A stretch of 64,000 nucleotides of DNA from Siphonodentalium dalli (Eukaryota; Mollusca; Scaphopoda; Gadilida; Siphonodentaliidae): positions 87,399,980 through 87,463,979 of the forward strand of contig CP136063.1 in assembly GCA_032622095.1 (NCBI GenBank). The letters run 5' to 3'. The position numbers were made by a program, and so were the translations under genes. Below the pieces are notes generated by a model. The model searched no databases and was not told the DNA's origin. It saw only the letters and a program-made list of their open reading frames with translations. Of this stretch, positions 1 through 11,074 are shown one piece after another (positions within the stretch are counted from its first letter, which is position 1; each line of letters begins with the position of its first letter).

Positions 1-71
1 ACGGAAAGATTAAACTTTTTACTAAATGTATGATCTCATATCATACATATATATATACGCCCTATCTAACT

Positions 72-322
72 TACTCGCGGCCATATTGGATCCACCAGGT
101 CCGGTTCCGTGGTTTTACTGCTACAGTTCAAAGTTTTGGAGTAGCATTTCCATATATGACATAAATGGAAGTCATGAATATTCAAAAGCTCCACATATGT
201 AAATGCTACTCCCGGCCAGAACTTTGATCTGTAGCAATAAAACAACCGGGACTGCATGGAAGAATCTCTGATACCATGGAACCGGACCTGCATGCATGGT
301 GGATCTAATATGGCCGCGAGTT
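72..322. repeat. Imperfect palindromic MITE, about 250 bp
   Basis: The ends are inverted copies: ACTCGCGGCCATATTGGAT at the left and the complement ending GGCCGCGAGT at the right. Complementarity extends inward through the GGTCCGGTTCC and GGAACCGGACC blocks. The centre near 180 is AT-rich and imperfect. All ORFs here are translations of this palindrome. The family was not identified. Confidence 0.65.
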
Positions 323-549
323 ATAATGACATGATAGGGCGTATTGGGTGGGGGTGAAAGGCATAGACCATGTTCCAAATGACAGGAGTGGTATAATATA
401 CTGAATGAGGAGAAGTTGAAGTGGCATACGTGCGGAAACCACATATATAGCAAATCTTGGGTGACCGTTCATGGTCGTACACGGTAGTATTGAACACCAG
501 GGACACGCAAATAGAAAACTAACATCTTTTTAATATTTAATATTTCAAA

Positions 550-1007
550 TTAAAGGTACTCAATCAGAGGGTCTCCATATCATCACATTCCAACAAAAAC
601 GACAACATGTTTTGAAATGCCGCTTCAGTTATCATAATCTAATAATTGCCCAAATATAACGAAAAGCACAATCAACTATAGTATAAAATTCCACAAAACC
701 CTGCAAAACCTGTTATTTATCAACATTTTGTTCAACGAAATTTTGCCGGTTTGTCAAATATCTAACACAAAAAGCCACTTGATTTTAGAGTTATCCATCT
801 TTACCCGCAATTTGGTCAATGGAATTCTTCTCGTTGACTGTCTATTGGGCCACCTAAAATAATAGATTTCAAACATCGATAATTGATCACTCTGAGCTGT
901 GATGGATGGGTTCCTCGACTCGAATCAAATATGTTTTACTCCCCCCCCCCCCCCGAAGCCAAGGAAATAGTAATTTGCGAGCGTTTATTCGGATTGAGTA
1001 CCTTTAA
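550..1007. mobile_element. TTAA-flanked non-autonomous DNA transposon, copy 1
   Basis: It is bounded by TTAA on both sides with terminal inverted repeats AGGTACTCAATC and GATTGAGTACCT. A second diverged copy at 5163-5608 has the same ends and colinear interior, including a C-tract here (939-954). TTAA target choice is typical of piggyBac and some other cut-and-paste transposons. No transposase coding sequence is present. Confidence 0.75.
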
Positions 1008-1236
1008 CAAACGTATAGCATTATACATGTGCAGTATAGTATAATAAATCTAACAATGTTATGATTTCACATAACTCTAGGAGTTAAGATTATAATAATT
1101 CATGTTTACAAACACCTCATCATGTCACACCACACACTCGCAATATCATGCAATTTGATCAGTGATTAATTATTGAAGCATTTGTGAGGCACGGGCACTC
1201 ATGGTCCCGCCCAATTATATTTTGTAGCATATTATT

Positions 1237-1500
1237 TCATATCCGTGAACTTGTAAATATTTGGCACTTGTCGCCTCCCTGCATTCCATGTCGATACAGT
1301 ACATATGTCCATGCCACTCTTTCTCCGTCTCCGCCTGTAAAAAATCTTCCATTTGGAGACTCGGGATCTTTTTCAAGCCTCTTCAGTGCAACTTTGAACC
1401 TGTAGTTCGAGACTCCGAGTGTCTTAACCCATTCGCCATTCGCCAAGGCCAGGGCATATTCTTTTGTCAACACCGCCCTGATTGTACTTAGATTGTCTTC
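1237..1500 (-). pseudogene. Unidentified coding-like segment, about 85 codons
   Basis: The minus strand stays open from about 1497 down to a stop near 1237. It has mixed GC-richer codons unlike the surrounding AT-rich DNA. The translation includes STIRAVLTKEYALALANGE and KVALKRLEKDPESPNGR. It lacks a convincing ATG start and upstream is a TAA, so it is more likely a fragment or exon of a mobile element than a gene. No family was recognised. Confidence 0.3.
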
Positions 1501-1851
1501 TCCGTTGAAGTTTTAATGGTGTTATTAAATTGAAGTCGCATGCAGGCTTCTAAATACATTTTTCAAAATTTATTAAAAATTAATTACATATTCAAAATTA
1601 TTGCCAAGCAGACATCAGATGGGCGACAATTCTATCGGATAATATAACAAACCGATATCGCAGATTAGCATTGCGATTTATTTTAACAGTAGGTACTAAA
1701 TATTAATTATCACTATTTAGATATGTCAGATGTGATAACGAGACGTATAATTAGCTAAATTGTGGGAAATAGAGTGTCCGAGCAAAGAAATATAAATTAG
1801 CGGACGTAATTTCGTTGTGTTTTTGCTGTTTAACGTCAAGAAAAATTATCA

Positions 1852-1965
1852 ATGGAAGCATCCGGCATCCGATATATGTGCCTGACGGCATCCGGCGTAC
1901 GGTGGTCTGGCATCCGGAATACGCCATAACAGACCCCGCATCCGGCGTACGAAAAGGGGGGTCGT
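1852..1965. repeat. Short GCATCCGGCGTACG-type tandem repeat
   Basis: The motif GCATCCGG recurs five times in about 110 bp (near 1858, 1889, 1911, 1938) with variants GCATCCGGCGTACG and GCATCCGGAATACG. It is GC-rich against an AT-rich background. The region from 2000 to 2370 holds nothing recognisable. Confidence 0.6.
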
Positions 1966-2378
1966 CACCCTCATTAAGGGGTTTCCACGCCTAAGCTATG
2001 TCAGGAGGTTGAAAGTTTAGATGGACCTGCACAGAAAACTACTTAATTTATTAAGTTAGTATGTACACCACATGAAGGAATCTATACTATCTGAAGACCA
2101 CATCAAGCATATTATATAACAATAAAAATGTTAAAAAGATTACTTTAATCAAACTAAAAGGGAAGAATTAGAAAGGAAGTTGTGCGAAGAGCGTTCTCAG
2201 CAACAATACAAATTGAATGGAAATGAATAACTTCAATAAAAAGTACATGATCTGAACTAGTAAAAGGCTTGATTGGCTATTTAATTGAGTTCAGTACTGC
2301 ATCAAGAATCTCAACATATGGTATGTGTGTGCTAAAAAATTGTGAAAAGGCATTAACATGAGCTGTTACATCAAGGAA

Positions 2379-2940
2379 CTAGCCCAATGTTGGTATGCAG
2401 TTCAGTCCACTCAAGCCAGTCCACTCAAGCTGGGAGCAATCAACAAAAGGCCACAGTGTTAGAGATAGCTGGTAAGCTGGGAATTTGGCTATGGACATAT
2501 GACCTAAAAGTGAGGCTCCATATGAAGTTTGATGACACTTGGATGAGGGATATGGCATGTTGGGTGTGCCAAACAATTTAGTGATGCAAAGAGTAAAATC
2601 CAAGATGGCTGCCAACGGCCATCATAGTGATCATACAGATCACATCTCTCATCCGATCATCACCAAACTTCATATGAATCTTTGGAGTGATCTCTAGATG
2701 GGAGCTGATAATTTTTTTTCTTAAAATTCTGTTAAAAAACATGGCTGCCAGTGGCTGTCTTGCATTTTACTCTTTGTATAATGACTCAATCTTTTGGGTG
2801 TTTAGTATTACAAAGACATACCAACTTTCTGCATTCCTTATCGCTCCATTAATTGTAACCTTTGACAATAACCCTCTCTCCAAGTTAAGCTTCAGTGTCA
2901 TTGACACTTTCGTAAAAGTCAATGACAACGATTTTTACTT
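2379..2940. repeat. Relic of the minisatellite element family seen at 23.5-25.2 kb
   Basis: Two units contain ATGGCTGCCAACGGCC and ATGGCTGCCAGTGGC next to a TTTTACTCTTTG block, here in inverted orientation. The segment ends with TCAGTGTCATTGACACTTTC, as does the tail of the larger array near 25090-25115. It is therefore a short, rearranged copy of that element. ORFs here are incidental. Confidence 0.5.
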
Positions 2941-3316
2941 AAAAATCAACTAATATTGACATTTAGCAGTGTGGTTAAATTTTGTTGTACATGTATTATA
3001 ACTTATTAAGTAATATTAACGAGATAAAAATTGCTGATAAAACGTCATTAGGGTAGGGTTTTTGAATAGGTTTGTTATGGAATTGACAACCTAAAATATC
3101 ATCCTCTTTGTCCTAAGATTTTCTTGCTGTAATTATTAATCAAGTCCTTCACTTTGATGGAGACTTCATTAAATTACTATTCAGTAGCATGATCATGTTG
3201 AATTGTGCGCCATCCATGCTAATTGTGTGGTTATCGATTTAAGTTATTATACTGGAGTCTGATACAATGATGATATGCCTCCAGGTTGAAACCTATCAAT
3301 CACTGTATTGTGTAAG

Positions 3317-3448
3317 TACAGTAATGCTCTAAGTAATCCCCGAGAGCTTTCCGATGAATGGCAACAAGCCATATTTCCGACTAAATCCTGAAAAGTTACC
3401 CATAATTCTGCTGTGGTTAAGGAGTCGATTACTTAGAGCATTACTGTA
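3317..3448. repeat. Palindromic MITE P (TA-flanked), internally deleted
   Basis: It starts TACAGTAATGCTCTAAGTAA and ends with the complement TTACTTAGAGCATTACTGTA. Most of the left arm is missing. Both tips carry the same variant (CTCTAAGTAA rather than CCCTAAATAA). P family: about 215 bp when complete, TIR beginning CAGTAATGCC, flanked by TA, so probably Tc1/mariner-type. Confidence 0.85.
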
Positions 3449-3506
3449 CCATGCCTGATAGTCTAGTGCAGGTTATTACTACTACATGTACTCATCATCA
3501 GCTCTA

Positions 3507-3758
3507 TTAACTCTTCCATGACTGGAGCTTCCTGATATTTTGCGAAAACTCTGTTCCGAATGCATTCTCTTATATATGCAGGAGCCTCGCATATATTAGA
3601 GATTGCATTGGCCTGATCATATTTACCTTGACCTTGTAAGCCAGTGCATTCTCTTATATAAATGTGTGGCTCCCTATGGGAAACTCATATATAAGAGAAT
3701 GCACTGGCACAAGATTTTTTATGCTGCAACAGCGCAGCTCTTGTCATAAAAGGGTTAA
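3507..3758. repeat. TTAA-flanked palindromic MITE, CAGTGCATTCTC hairpin type
   Basis: It is bounded by TTAACTCTTCCATGAC and the complement-like GTCATAAAAGGGTTAA. Inside are two hairpin modules: GCATTCTCTTATATATGC (3562-3620) and GTGCATTCTCTTATATAAATG (3643-3712). The same ends and modules occur at 62243-62505 and 39826-40401. Confidence 0.7.
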
Positions 3759-4330
3759 TGAGCAGAAATTATCTTTGGCTATAAGTCTAGGATCTGTATA
3801 GTTGCATGCTCTTATTGCTATACACATACAGTAATGCTCAAAATAATTGACTCCTTAACCACAGAAGAATTGGGGGTAATGTTTCACTTAGAGCTTTCCA
3901 ATGAATGGCAACAATCCATATTTCCGACTAAATCCTGAAAAATTACCCATAATTATGCTGTGGTTAAGGAGTCGATTATTTAGAGCATTACTGTATATGC
4001 GAGGCTCCCTATGGGAGACTCATATTTAAGAGAATGCACTGGCACAGGATATTTTATGCTGCACCAGCGCAGCTCTCGTCATAAAAGGGTTAATGAGCAG
4101 AAATTATCCTTGGCTAAAAGTCTAGGATCTGTATAGTTGCATGCTCTTATTGCTCTACACGTACAGTAATGCTCAAAATAATTGACTCCTTAACCACAGC
4201 AGAATTATGGGTAATTTTTCAGGATTTAGTCGGAAATATGGCTTGTTGCCATTCATTGGAGTGAGAGCTTTCCGATGAATGGCAACAAGCCATATTTGTG
4301 ACTAAATCCTGAAAAGTTACCCATAATTCT
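3662..4330 (+). repeat. Tandem direct duplication, period about 335 bp
   Basis: The stretch from about 3662 to 3995 is repeated at about 3997-4330. It includes the end of the TTAA MITE, the unique-looking TAGGATCTGTATAGTTGCAT and a P MITE. Matching landmarks (for example CAGTAATGCTC at 3829 and 4164) are offset by 335. The duplication therefore copied MITEs together with flanking DNA, and the P copies inside are not independent insertions. Confidence 0.8.
3827..3995. repeat. Palindromic MITE P, centre deleted
   Basis: It begins TACAGTAATGCTC and ends GAGCATTACTGTA. The left arm loses homology after the GGGTAAT block and rejoins in the right arm at AGAGCTTTCC. It lies in the first unit of the 335-bp duplication. 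Confidence 0.85.
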
Positions 4331-4369
4331 GCTGTGGTTAAGGAGTCGATTATTTAGGGCATTACCGTA
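4162..4369. repeat. Palindromic MITE P, near full length
   Basis: Both arms are present, with the axis near 4262. The left arm runs TACAGTAATGCTC to GCCATTCATTGGA. The right arm runs GAGCTTTCCGATGAATGGCA to GGGCATTACCGTA. It is in the second unit of the 335-bp duplication. Confidence 0.88.
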
Positions 4370-4621
4370 ACTTCAGTTTACAAATGGAATGGTCCATTAT
4401 CATGGCAGACTTTGGTTCGGTCTGGCTTAAAATTGCTTCTTATAAAGATAGTCCTTTTTATCTCAATAGTCCTTGGCATTCAACAATAGATGTGTTATGT
4501 CTGCAGACTTCCACTGTGGGACACAAAGACAAAGTCTGAAGCAAATTGTTTCAGTTTTACACAAAGGTTCTTCATTTTGCCCCGGCTCAGCCGATTGCCC
4601 ATGCTTGTCAACCATTTATAT

Positions 4622-4881
4622 TCTAAACACTCATTGAGGGGTAGTTATCCCTAAGGAAATGTTCAGATAATAATTCAACAGATGACCATAGGTCTTATTA
4701 TCTGAACATTATCTGAACTTATTATCCGAACATTTCCCTCAATAAATAGAACTCCCTCTGTACTTGTATTATCTGCCGTCTGCTTATATCACCTGAACAT
4801 TCCTCCATATGAATAATAGACCATTCCAATGTATACTATTATAACTGAATGGGAGAATCCATTTAGTATAGAAACGGTTAA
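4622..4881. repeat. TTAA-type MITE N (ATGTTCAGATAATAAG family)
   Basis: The family hallmark is an inner hairpin, AAATGTTCAGATAATAAGTT and its complement, meeting at CATAGG. A tail CCATTCCAATGTATAC... follows, ending TTTAGTATAGAAAGGGTTAA. Here the right end reads TAGTATAGAAACGGTTAA and the left end CTCATTGAGGGGTAGT is degraded. Other copies are near 9515, 16770, 22106, 27701, 37516, 40490, 41899, 45395, 47805 and 48716. Confidence 0.7.
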
Positions 4882-5162
4882 CAGGGCTGCTCATCATGTT
4901 ACAGTTACTCCAAGTTCTTGATAATTCTGTGATATTGATTCCATAGATAATAACTGTTACCATTTAGTTACTATGCGTTTCAAATAATCATATTCATAAG
5001 ATAGAAGAGAAGTAATTATAATATGCAAACAGTATGAACATTTTCAGATACAGCTGCCAGTGGAAATATGCCCCTTGGTTGAATCTGCCAATCACTATCT
5101 TGGACTATAGAATATCCGATTCTCCAGTATAGATTAACACCATATATACTGATCTGTAAATA

Positions 5163-5608
5163 TTAAAGGTACTCAATGCGATCAGATGGTCCCCATATTA
5201 TCAAGTTACAACAACAACATATCTTCAAAATACGCTTTAGTTATCAGAATCTATTAATTACAACAAAATAAGGCTGTGGTATAAATTATAATTCCAAAAA
5301 CATGTTATTTATCAACATGTTGTTCAACGAAACTGTATTATCACTTAATAACACAAAATTTTGTCGTATTACCAATCGATTTTAGAGTTATCCATCTTCA
5401 TCCGCAATTTTGTACGAGACCGTCACGTTGACCAATTTTTTCCAGGCCAAAATAAGTACATATCTCGAGAACTAACAAATTTAAAAAATGGATATCTGAC
5501 CCATTGAGCTTTGATGGGTCGATTCCTTGAATCGAATCAAATATTTTTTACCCCCGAAACCCAAGAGATATTAATTTGGGAGCGTTAATTCTGATTATGC
5601 ATCTTTAA
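5163..5608. mobile_element. TTAA-flanked non-autonomous DNA transposon, copy 2
   Basis: This is a diverged copy of 550-1007 with the same TTAA|AGGTACTCAAT start and ATGCATCT|TTAA end. Colinear blocks include GTTATTTATCAACAT, GATTTTAGAGTTATCCATCT and GAATCGAATCAAATAT. Confidence 0.75.
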
Positions 5609-5923
5609 AGATAGTGTATCTCTTCCTGGCAAGTTTTATATAGATTCCGGGTATAAAATAGTATATATGAATTGACGACACTTTTCTATCAATTAACATT
5701 GATTTTAGTGAGAATATTTCTCAAATAATATTATCTTCTATTGGCATGGTAAAAGGAGATATTTTCAGAATAAGTGACCTGCAGAAACAGTAGGAACATA
5801 CATGTAGCAAGAGGAAGAACTCTATTGTTAGCACCTCCATCAAAGCAAAAATCATTTTGAATGAACAGATTTTTCTCTGCTGCATCAAGGCTTCATTATG
5901 CCTCAAAAGACACATGCATAATA

Positions 5924-6104
5924 TACAGTAATGCCCTAAATAATCGACTCCTTAACCACAGCAGAATTATGGGTAATTTTTCAGGATTTAGTCGGAAATA
6001 TGGGTTTCCGATGAATGGCAACAAGCCATATTTCTGCCTAAATCCGGAAAACTTACCCATAAATCTGCTGTGGTTAAGGAGTCAATTATTTAGGGCATTA
6101 CTGT
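5924..6104. repeat. Palindromic MITE P, loop shortened
   Basis: It runs from TACAGTAATGCCCTAAATAA to TTATTTAGGGCATTACTGTA. The hairpin tip (GTTGCCATTCATCGG) is lost from the left arm only. The ORF at 5861-6121 is its translation. Confidence 0.9.
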
Positions 6105-6176
6105 ACTTATTGAATCGTTAGTTTTGTCTTTGTGCTTTTTAAACAAAAAAGATATTTGTAGTCTTGAAATTGGTTT

Positions 6177-7500
6177 TGATAAAAACTACATGTATGTTGT
6201 TCAAGGCCAACTGTGGCATGGAGATACACTATCGTTAAAGTGATATAAGGCCTTTGTAGTGGATAATTATTTTCAGCTACTACTACCAGCTGGTTATAAT
6301 CAAATCAGTTTATTATGCCACAACCCCCTTAGGGCGAACATATTACCTTGTAACTCGGGTGTTAATTATCGGATTTCATTGTCCTTTGGCATGATGATAG
6401 CACAGGTTGATAAAAACTACATGTATGTTGTTCAAGGCCAACTGTGGCATGGAGATACACTATTGTTAAAGTGATATAAGGCCTTTGTAGTGGATAATTA
6501 TTTTCAGCTACTACTACCAGCTGGTTATAATCAAATCAGTTTATTATGTCACAACCCCCTTAGGGCGAACATATTACCTTGTAACTCGGGTGTTAATTAT
6601 CGGATTTCATTGTCCTTTGGCATGATGATAGCACAGGTTGGGGGAAAGGATACCATTATACTACGGTTTCGTCCATTCAATTTTACTAGAGTTATGGCCC
6701 TTGTTTGACTTTTGTTGTCCTTTGGCATGGTGATAAAACAGGCTGGGGGAAAGGACAATCACATATTACGGGTTTTGTCCATTTAGTTTTACCACAGTTA
6801 CGGCCCTACTTTGTCTTGGAAATTTGTGAATTTTTTGTCCATTCGAACATATCACCTTGTAACTCCGGTGTTACTTATCAGATTTTGTTCTCCTTTGGCA
6901 TGGTGATAGCACAGGCTGGGGGAAAGGACATTAGCATATTACAGGTTTCATCCATTTAGTTTACCATAGTTGCGGCCCTTGTTTGTCTTGGAAATTTTTG
7001 ATTTTTTTGTCCGTCCGAAGATATCACCTTGTAACTCGGATGCTAATTATTAGATTTTGTTGTCCTTTGGCTTGGTGACTTGGTGAATACAGGTTGTGGG
7101 AATTGATACCCACATACTACAGGTTTCGTCCATTAATTTTTACCAGAGTTATACGGCCCTTGTTTGACATGGAAATTTGTTTATTTTGTGTCTGTCTGAA
7201 CACATCGTATTATAAGTTGTAACTTAGGTGTTAATTATCGGATTTCGTCATCCTTCAAATACCATGGTGATAGAACAGCTCAGGGAAAGGATATCGACTT
7301 ACTACAGGTTTCTTCTATTAATTTTTGCCAAATTTATGGCCCTTGTTTGAATTGGGAATTTCTTAATATTGTATCTGTATGAACATTTCATCTTGTAACA
7401 TGGGCATGGATCATTGGATTTGGTTGTGCTTTGGTGTATTGATAGCCCAGTTCTTGGGTTTAGAAAATAAAATATTCTCCAGCTATACAAATATTTAGTA
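6177..7500 (+). repeat. Diverged minisatellite, unit about 180 bp, with a very recent 230-bp duplication
   Basis: Units share GTCCTTTGGCATGRTGATAG, CACAGGTTGGGGGAAAGGA, a GTTATGGCCCTTGTTTG block and CACCTTGTAACTCGGGTGTT, recurring about every 180 bp with decay rightwards. The segments 6178-6407 and 6408-6638 are almost identical (two or three differences), including a repeated 71-codon ORF, so one step is very recent. The architecture resembles pearl/CvA-like elements of bivalves. I infer non-coding repeat, not tandem genes. Confidence 0.7.
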
Positions 7501-7531
7501 TTGCCCACTCTCTAAACTGAGCGTCTGGGCA

Positions 7532-7748
7532 TACCGTAATGCCTTAAATAATCTACTCCTTAACCACAGCAGAATTATGGGTAATTTTTCAGGATTTAGT
7601 CGGAAATATGGCTTGTTGCCATTTATTGGAAAGCTCTCAGTGGGAGCTTTCCGATGATTGTCAACAAGCCATATTTCCGACTAAATCCTGAAAAATTACC
7701 CATAATTCTGCTGTAGTTAAGGAGTCAAATATTTAGGGAATTACTGTA
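7532..7748. repeat. Palindromic MITE P, full length
   Basis: Both arms are complete, with the axis near 7641 (AAAGCTCTCAGTGGGAGCTTT). The ends are TACCGTAATGCC and GGGAATTACTGTA, each with point changes relative to the family. Confidence 0.9.
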
Positions 7749-8001
7749 TGCCACACTTGGTGTGCACTTGTTTGGTAGTAGAAACGCTGCTCACTCCAGT
7801 GCATGTATCATTAACCCTCTCTACATTAATGGTAAATGGATAATCCAATTCCGTTATAAAAGTATACAACCAGGAGCTATACCGAAGCAAAACTTGTCCA
7901 AACTTTTGTTTCGACATACCATGTATATTCTTATGTTTTATTTTTTATGAAGATATGTATTAATTCCAGTTTTATAGCTCAATTGTGATTGCATGTCATC
8001 C

Positions 8002-8390
8002 AAGCCTGAGTTTTGTGTGCCGGTCATTTGCAGAATGAGGTCCCAGAGTGTGAATTTAGTGATTCTATCCCGCATAGTGGGCTAGCATCACCAAATTCAC
8101 CCTCTGGGGACCTCATTCTGCTTAGGCCTCATCTTCTCTAGAAAGTTTCCTTATTATCAAATTTATACAGAAACTTCTTCGCATAGATTCTATTTCTTTT
8201 TTAGTTCAGATTCTCTATATCCCCAAATTGGCAGACGACACGTTGCATAATCAAGGTTCCCAATGTGTGTACATCACAATATTCGCCATTTGGGAACTTC
8301 AATCTGAGTCTATGTCTCCCATAGAAGATGAGGCCATGCAGAATGAGGTTCCCAGAGGGTGAATTTAATGATGCTAGCCATCACTGGGAT
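8002..8390. repeat. hAT-type palindromic MITE V, right end degraded
   Basis: It starts AAGCCTGAG...GTCATTTGCAGAATGAGG, followed by hairpin GGGTGAATTTAGTGAT and its complement. An internal spacer carries GATATAG-type sequence, and a second hairpin is truncated near 8390. V-family termini are CAAGCCTGCAAATAGTGTG, and two complete copies show 8-bp target duplications. Confidence 0.75.
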
Positions 8391-8427
8391 TGTTCAATGT
8401 CCCTCTTAATTGGACAAATCTTCTAAA

Positions 8428-8540
8428 TACAGTAATGCCCTAATTAAACGACTCCATAACCACAGCAGAATTATGGGTAATTTTTCAGGATTTAGTCGGA
8501 AATATGGCTTGTTGCCATTCATCGGAAAGCTCTGTGAGAG
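8428..8540 (+). repeat. Half palindromic MITE P (left arm only)
   Basis: It runs from TACAGTAATGCCC to CATCGGAAAGCTCTGTGAGAG, stopping at the symmetry axis of the family hairpin. The right arm is absent. Confidence 0.88.
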
Positions 8541-8695
8541 AAATTAACCAAATATTCGTAAGGTCGAAATCACTTATACCCACACCAAAGCCATTGTTCT
8601 ATTACAGCATCAGCTTTCAAATACATTCTTGCACGAATGAATTAATGTTTCGTTCATTCAATTTCATCATCAATTCAGTTTGTTTATAACTATTA

Positions 8696-8927
8696 TACAG
8701 CATAATGCCGTAAATAATCGACACCTTAACCACAGCAGAATTATGGGTAATTTTTCAGGATTTATTAGTCAGAAATATGGCTTGTTGCTATTCATCGGAA
8801 AGCTCTCGGGAGAGCTCTTGGAGAGCTTTCCGATGAATGTCAACAAGCCATATTTCCGACTAAGTCCTGAAAAGTTACCCATAATTCTGCTGTGGTTAAG
8901 GAGTCGATTACTTAGGGCATTACTGTA
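8696..8927. repeat. Palindromic MITE P, full length
   Basis: Both arms are present, from TACAGCATAATGCC to GGGCATTACTGTA. The axis is near 8815 in a slightly enlarged tip (CTCTCGGGAGAGCTCTTGGAGAG). Confidence 0.9.
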
Positions 8928-9514
8928 GTTCATTATGAATTTTATGAGATTCCAAACACCCTGTAGCGTATATATATGTTTCTCTCTTCCCGGGTAATTA
9001 CGTCCTGACATTGCATTACCTTTCCTATTATAGGAGGGGTCTTGATGTCCTCTCCCATTACTGGTTTCGTTTTAAGGCGCGGTGACAGGCACAGTCTCCA
9101 TTTCCTTTGCGGTTTAATGAGGCTGGCATCTATTTACGTGTCATTTTCTGTCTGTCTGTCTCAATTTCTCTTGAACACAGTGCACAGACATGTTTCTCCG
9201 ACTGTAGCTCTAGCATCACATTGATTTTACTTCAACAAGAATACTTAAAAGAATACTGAGCAAACTCAACCTGCCCTATTCATTTTGCCGCAAGTACACA
9301 AACCAGATAATTTAATTATGGGGACCACTCTTCTCGGGATCTTCAGATTGTCCAAGTATAAACGCATACTTATTTTCGCTAAGTTGTACTCGAACAGAGG
9401 GCTAGTGTAGATTGGTATTATTATTTATTGACCTAGCTGTCTTATCCATCTGACCAAATTACGTAAACATTATTTGGAGGTTCAAATGTGACATGTCCAT
9501 TTAACCTTTTCTTT

Positions 9515-9606
9515 ACAAAATTCTCATTGACGAGTAGTTACCTTGGGAAATGTTCAGATAATAAGTTCAACAAACGACTGAACATTTCCCACAAATTAAT
9601 TTAAAT
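9515..9606. repeat. MITE N fragment
   Basis: It contains GACGAGTAGTTACC, AAATGTTCAGATAATAAGTT and the shortened complement GAACATTTCCCACAAATTAA. It abuts the next P MITE. Confidence 0.65.
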
Positions 9607-9611
9607 CCTTC

Positions 9612-9827
9612 TACAGTAATGCCTTAAATAATCGACTCCTTACCACAGCAGAATTATGGGTAACTTTTCAGGATTTAGTCGGAAATATGGCTTGTTGCCA
9701 TACATCGGAAAGCTCTCAGTGAGAGCTTTCCGATGAATGGCAACAAGCCATATATCCGACTATATCCTGAAAAGTTACCCATAATTCTGCTGTGGTTAAG
9801 GAGTCGATTATTTAGGGCATTACTGTA
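9612..9827. repeat. Palindromic MITE P, full length, 69 bp upstream of SLC12 exon 1
   Basis: The arms run from TACAGTAATGCC to GGGCATTACTGTA, with the axis near 9721 (AGCTCTCAGTGAGAGCT). The left arm has lost one C of CTCCTTAACC. The next exon starts at 9897. Confidence 0.92.
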
Positions 9828-9896
9828 CACTATTTGCAGGCTTGCTTATCTTCAAATAATGTGTTGGGCTTTATTCAGTTGACTTTTTTTTTTCAG

Positions 9897-10025
9897 GATG
9901 AAGAACGGATAATAAAATCTCAGGTGCCACTCATAACAGAAGAAGATACAGAAGTCGGGTTACTTCCAACTGAAATAAAAAAACCTTCTCTAGCCCCGAA
10001 GTTCGGATGGATAAAGGGTGTACTG
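9897..10025 (+). CDS. SLC12 (NKCC/NCC-type) exon 1 of those seen: end of N-terminal tail
   Basis: The acceptor is a T-tract ending in CAG and the donor is CTG|GTGAGT. The exon is 43 codons, phase 0 at both ends. It encodes an acidic cytoplasmic segment (DEERIIKSQVPLITEEDTEVG) followed by KFGWIKGVL, the stretch that leads into TM1 in NKCC1, NKCC2 and NCC. Known proteins have a long N-terminus upstream carrying the SPAK/OSR1 docking site and regulatory threonines. No exon for that part was recognised between 1 and 9896, so it is either divergent or outside the window. A palindromic MITE ends 69 bp upstream of the acceptor. Confidence 0.92.
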
Positions 10026-10039
10026 GTGAGTATACCAAC

Positions 10040-10735
10040 ATTCATTAGGCCACTTTTTATACGCTCGTTTGAAAAACAGCTGTATTATATTATCTGTATG
10101 TCCGTACATCCGTTAACATTTTGGTTTCCGGCCGAAAACTTCAGTTTGGATTATTTGATCACAATGAAAGTTGGTATGGTGTTTCTCACCCAAAAATACA
10201 GGCCAATTTAAGTTCGAATATGGGTTCCGTCCTATTATTTTTACATGAGTTTAACAGCCTTTTTTCTACTTAGAATTTAACCGATTTGATAACATTTTGT
10301 TTTCCGACCGATGCCTCAGTTGGATTGTTTGATCAGGAATAAAGTTGGTATGCATGTTTCTCAGCAAAATTACAGTTTATTTTAATATGGATTCCGTCCA
10401 ATTATTTTACATCAGTTATCGGACTTATAATTTACCCGATTCATAACATTTTGGTTTCCGACCGATAACTCCAGTTTGGATTATTTCATCACAACCATAG
10501 TCGGTATGTGGGTTTCCAGCCAAAAATACAGACCAAGTTCGAATATGGGTTCCATCCAATTATTTTTACATGAGTTATAGCCCTTTTTGACTGGGAATAT
10601 ACCAATTATGATAATATTTTGGTACCGACTGTTAATTGTAGTTTAGCCGAAAATACAGTTCAATTGAATACGGGTCCCATTCAATCATTTTTATATGAGT
10701 TATGGACCTTTTTCAACTTAGAATTCACATGATTT
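10040..10735 (+). repeat. Diverged minisatellite, unit about 175 bp
   Basis: Four decayed units repeat ACATTTTGGTTTCCGACCGA, TTTGGATTATTTGATCACAA, GTTGGTATG...TTTC and CCAATTATTTTTACATGAGT. It starts just after the donor of exon 1. It resembles the 6.2-kb and 16.3-kb arrays in layout but not in sequence. Confidence 0.65.
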
Positions 10736-10763
10736 ACTGTGTAATAACAAATTTATAAGAAAA

Positions 10764-10823
10764 GTCGGAATTACCCATAATTCTGCTGTGGTTAAGGAGT
10801 CGATTATTTAAGGCATTACTGTA
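10764..10823. repeat. Palindromic MITE P, terminal fragment
   Basis: It holds only the outer right arm: GGAATTACCCATAATTCTGC to AAGGCATTACTGTA. Confidence 0.8.
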
Positions 10824-11074
10824 TATCTCTAAAGCTTCCTCTGTTGTTTTTTTTTTCATCATCTACAATATAGTTATGGTTCAAGAATAAAATGAATTTT
10901 TTGCCGGTAACGGCAACTCCATTTAAAAAATACCCACTGCATACATGTCTATATTAATAATGTACATGTATGTACCTGGTTAAAGAATATTTTTGAATAG
11001 GAAAATTCTTACAAATTGATATGGCTGGAGTCTGGGGTGGCTGGGTGCAAAATTCATATCAGGATTTGAATTGG

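Noticed and set aside
6259-6708. Two identical ORFs MDNYFQLLLPAGYNQISLLC in tandem
   Set aside because: They arise from the recent 230-bp minisatellite duplication. No coding signature was seen in the decayed neighbouring units.
1-9896. Upstream SLC12 N-terminal exon
   Set aside because: I looked for an RFx[VI]-type kinase docking site and a regulatory Thr block in frame with splice sites and found none that stood out. The exon may be outside the window.
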